In this document: one piece after another, positions 62,198 to 64,000 of the stretch
Position numbering within the stretch: position 1 is the stretch's first letter
Layout: each line of letters opens with the position of its first letter
Source: an uncultured Eubacteriales bacterium
GTDB taxonomy: Bacteria > Bacillota > Clostridia > Oscillospirales > Oscillospiraceae
Direction: 5' to 3'
DNA length: 64,000 bases
Assembly (NCBI GenBank): GCA_900317855.1
Contig: ONIG01000008.1
Coordinates: 1 to 64,000 of the forward strand
Notes under the pieces: generated by a model
Told to the model about the DNA's origin: nothing
The model's database searches: none
The model's input: the letters and a program-made list of their open reading frames with translations, nothing else
Program-made: the position numbers and the translations under genes

Positions 62198-62584
62198 ATG
62201 CGTATTGCGATCCCTTATGAAAACGGAAACATTTTTCAGCACTTTGGCCGCTCGGAGGCGTTTAAGTTTTATGACGTCGACGGCGGCGCTGTCACGGCGG
62301 CGGCCGTCGTGTCCACGAACGGCAGCGGCCATGGCGCGCTGGCGGGTTTCCTCGTGGCGCATCACGCCGATGCGGTCATTTGCGGCGGCATTGGCGGCGG
62401 TGCGCAGTCGGCGCTCACGGAGGCCGGCATCCGGTTTTACGGAGGCGTGAGCGGCAGCGCGGACGCGGCGGTGCAGGCGCTGCTCAACGGTACGCTCGGT
62501 TATGACCCCGAGGCGCGCTGCGATCATCACGACCACGCGCACAGCGCGAGTCACGTCTGCGGCGACCACAGCTGCCACGGCTGA
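62198..62584 (+). CDS. NifX/NifB-like cofactor-binding domain protein with histidine-rich tail
   Basis: The 128-residue protein has the dinitrogenase iron-molybdenum cofactor domain (MRIAIPYENGNIFQHFGRSEAFKFYDV, given in parts, and AVICGGIGGGAQSALTEAGIRFYGGVSGSADAAV). The C-terminus CDHHDHAHSASHVCGDHSCHG is rich in histidine and cysteine and likely binds metal. AGAGGAGC lies before ATG 62198, six bases behind the kinase gene, so it is the third gene of that operon. Such proteins in non-fixing bacteria are of unknown role. Confidence 0.88.
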   Translation: MRIAIPYENGNIFQHFGRSEAFKFYDVDGGAVTAAAVVSTNGSGHGALAGFLVAHHADAVICGGIGGGAQSALTEAGIRFYGGVSGSADAAVQALLNGTLGYDPEARCDHHDHAHSASHVCGDHSCHG

Positions 62585-62703
62585 TAACAACAGCGGCATA
62601 AGAAAACGGCTCCGGAAAGCGGGTGCAACTTAGGGATTTTGTAATCCCCTAAAAATGGCATAGTCGTAATATGCGGCTATGCCGTTTTTCTGCCCATTTA
62701 GGG
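62585..62703. other. Likely junction of the chromosome with a mobile element
   Basis: GAAAACGGCTCCGG (about 62600-62613) looks like the left arm of a terminator for the NifX-like gene whose right arm is missing. The foreign stretch starting TTAGGGATT/AATCCCCTAA (an imperfect dyad near 62630-62652) follows, then a hairpin. Large serine recombinases usually lie at the end of their element, so an attachment site is expected here. Confidence 0.45.
62655..62689 (+). terminator. Hairpin terminator-like site
   Basis: GGCATAG (62657-62663) pairs with CTATGCC (62677-62683), followed by GTTTTT. Confidence 0.6.
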
Positions 62704-64000
62704 CTACGGCGGCGCAAATTCACCGATGCAATTCCATACGATTCGTAGTCGCTGAACCTTTCTGCCGCCAACCTGTGCGGGCTGAAACACCTCGACCCGT
62801 TCTACAAACTCTCGGACGATCTCCGCACTCAGCTCCCGTATGTCTGTATGCTTACGCACAAGGGCAACAAAGCTGTTTACATTCACACGGATCTCCTGCT
62901 GGGCGGCAATGCTGCTGCGAAGATCTGAAATGCGTCTCTCCAGTGCTTTCTGCTCCACTTCATAGCTTTCGGACATCTTGGAAAAACGCTCGTCAGATAT
63001 CTTTCCCTCGACATTATCCTCGTAGAGCCGCCGGATGATGGTATCGAGCTTTTGTACCCGTGTCTGCGCCCGTTCCAGTTCCCGCTTCTCATCTCGGAGC
63101 GCTTTTTCGGTTTCCGCTTTGGATAGTTTGGTGACCGTCTCCACGAACTCGTCCTCGTGCTCACGCACATAAGTGGTCATGCTGCGGATGCCCTCCAGCA
63201 GGAACTCTTCAATGACGGAATTGCGTATCTGGTGCGAGGTGCATTTTTCTTTGCCCTTTTTGCGGTAAGTGGCGCATACCATGTACTCCTGTCCGGGGCT
63301 GAATCCTGTGGAGCGCACCTGATACAGCTTTGCTCCGCAGTCAGCGCAGAATGCCATGCCTGAAAGCATCGGCATTTCGCCCATTGGTGTGCGTCTGCGC
63401 CTGCCGTCGCGGATGCGCTGCACGATGTCATAGGTCTCACGGTCAACGATGGCTTCATGCGTGTTCTCAAAAATCTGCCATTCGGAAGGGCTGTGGTGCA
63501 GCTGCTTTTTTGCTTGTAGGACTTGCGGTAGGTCTTGAAGTTGACCGTGTGTCCAAGATACTCCGGGCGGGAGAGCATATGTGAAATCGTACTGCCGCGC
63601 CATGTGTAATCGTTATCCCCATCCCTGTTGTCGGGAACGGATCGGCCGCTGGCTTTTGCATATGCTGTCGGGTTAAGGATATTCCGCCGTGTAATCTCAT
63701 TTGCAATTTCCGATACGCCATAGCCCTGTACGCACAGCCGGAATATGTCTCGGACTACTTCGGCGGCTTGTTCGTCCACGAGCCAGTGCGTTTTGTCTTC
63801 CGGGTCCTTCACATATCCATATGGCGGGTTCGTGCTGAGCGGCTTGCCGGACTGTCCCTTTGCTTTGAAAACGGCGCATATCTTACGACTGGTATCCTTG
63901 GCGTAAAATTCATTAAAGATATTGATAAACGGGGTCATGTCGTTTTCAGCCTGGTTTGCACTATCTACGCCGTTGTTAATGGCAATGAAGCGAATATCGG
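62704..64000 (-). pseudogene. Large serine recombinase, frameshifted and cut by the window end
   Basis: The N-terminal catalytic part lies outside the window. Visible are the recombinase domain (DSANQAENDMTPFINIFNE, given in part, then KDTSRKI and NPPYGYVKDPEDKTHW), the zinc ribbon CADCGAKLYQ...CATY with KCTSHQIRN, a coiled coil (SESYEVEQKALERRI) and a DUF4368-like end (VRKHTDIRELSAEIVREFVERVEVF). The protein is split: from 64000 to about 63510 it runs in one frame (ending FKTYRKSYKQ) and continues KKQLHHSPSEWQIFE in the next. The break is a run of six A (T 63506-63511 on the plus strand), where seven would restore the frame. The type matches TndX/TnpX-like recombinases of integrative elements. 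Confidence 0.88.

Overview
The window is GC-rich by eye and reads as a chromosome segment of an anaerobic, low-oxygen-tolerant Firmicute of the Oscillospiraceae type (Oscillibacter, Dysosmobacter or Flavonifractor-like). This rests on the dnaA-dnaN-S4-recF-remB-gyrB-gyrA order, the group B type [FeFe] hydrogenase, a 2-oxoacid:ferredoxin oxidoreductase, 2-hydroxyacyl-CoA dehydratase subunits, and near-universal AGGAGG-like ribosome binding sites. No phylogeny was computed. The replication origin lies between dnaA and dnaN, at about 23.94-24.13 kb.

Layout. 0-2.2 kb: two Na+-coupled amino-acid transporters (sstT end, NSS family). 2.4-5.5 kb: a 2-hydroxyacyl-CoA dehydratase subunit pair plus a 54-residue membrane peptide. 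5.5-18.9 kb: housekeeping and accessory genes (FMN hydroxyacid oxidoreductase, ferritin, ABC exporter, threonine ammonia-lyase with RidA, DegV, an unusual DUF2156-flavin domain fusion, TetR, MTA/SAH deaminase-like amidohydrolase, DUF1232). 17.7-22.4 kb: prsA-like lipoprotein and mfd, transcribed away from dnaA. 22.6-33.0 kb: dnaA, oriC, dnaN, S4 protein, recF, remB, gyrB, gyrA, rnhA and two further genes. 33.3-40.1 kb: SDR, M20 amidohydrolase with a TIM-barrel protein, an ECF sigma factor with a membrane partner, and guaB. 40.1-43.5 kb: group B-like [FeFe] hydrogenase divergent from a CooC-like ATPase and a protein resembling only the middle part of acetyl-CoA synthase. 43.6-45.9 kb: truA, an AT-rich acquired acetyltransferase, DUF1643 and a TM1266-type hydrogenase-associated regulator. 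46.0-56.0 kb: a 2-hydroxyacid module under a GntR regulator. 56.3-62.6 kb: DUF362 ferredoxin-like protein, an atypical amidohydrolase abutting an mtnN remnant, a small flavin-domain protein, a LytTR/GHKL two-component pair and a NifX-like protein. From about 62.6 kb the window enters a mobile element ending in a frameshifted large serine recombinase.

How the parts may work together. The 46-56 kb module holds a LarA-like racemase, D-2-hydroxyacid dehydrogenase, four-subunit 2-oxoacid:ferredoxin oxidoreductase, class III CoA transferase and two transporters. It is laid out as two divergent transcription units around a regulator with three TTGTC-W-GACAA-type sites. The chemistry these families imply is: hydroxyacid uptake, racemisation, oxidation to a 2-oxoacid, ferredoxin-linked oxidative decarboxylation to an acyl-CoA, and CoA exchange. 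Reduced ferredoxin could be used elsewhere, for example by hydrogenase. The dehydratase pair at 2.5 kb could serve the reductive branch of the same kind of metabolism, but its activator is not in the window. All pathway statements are inference from families and gene order.
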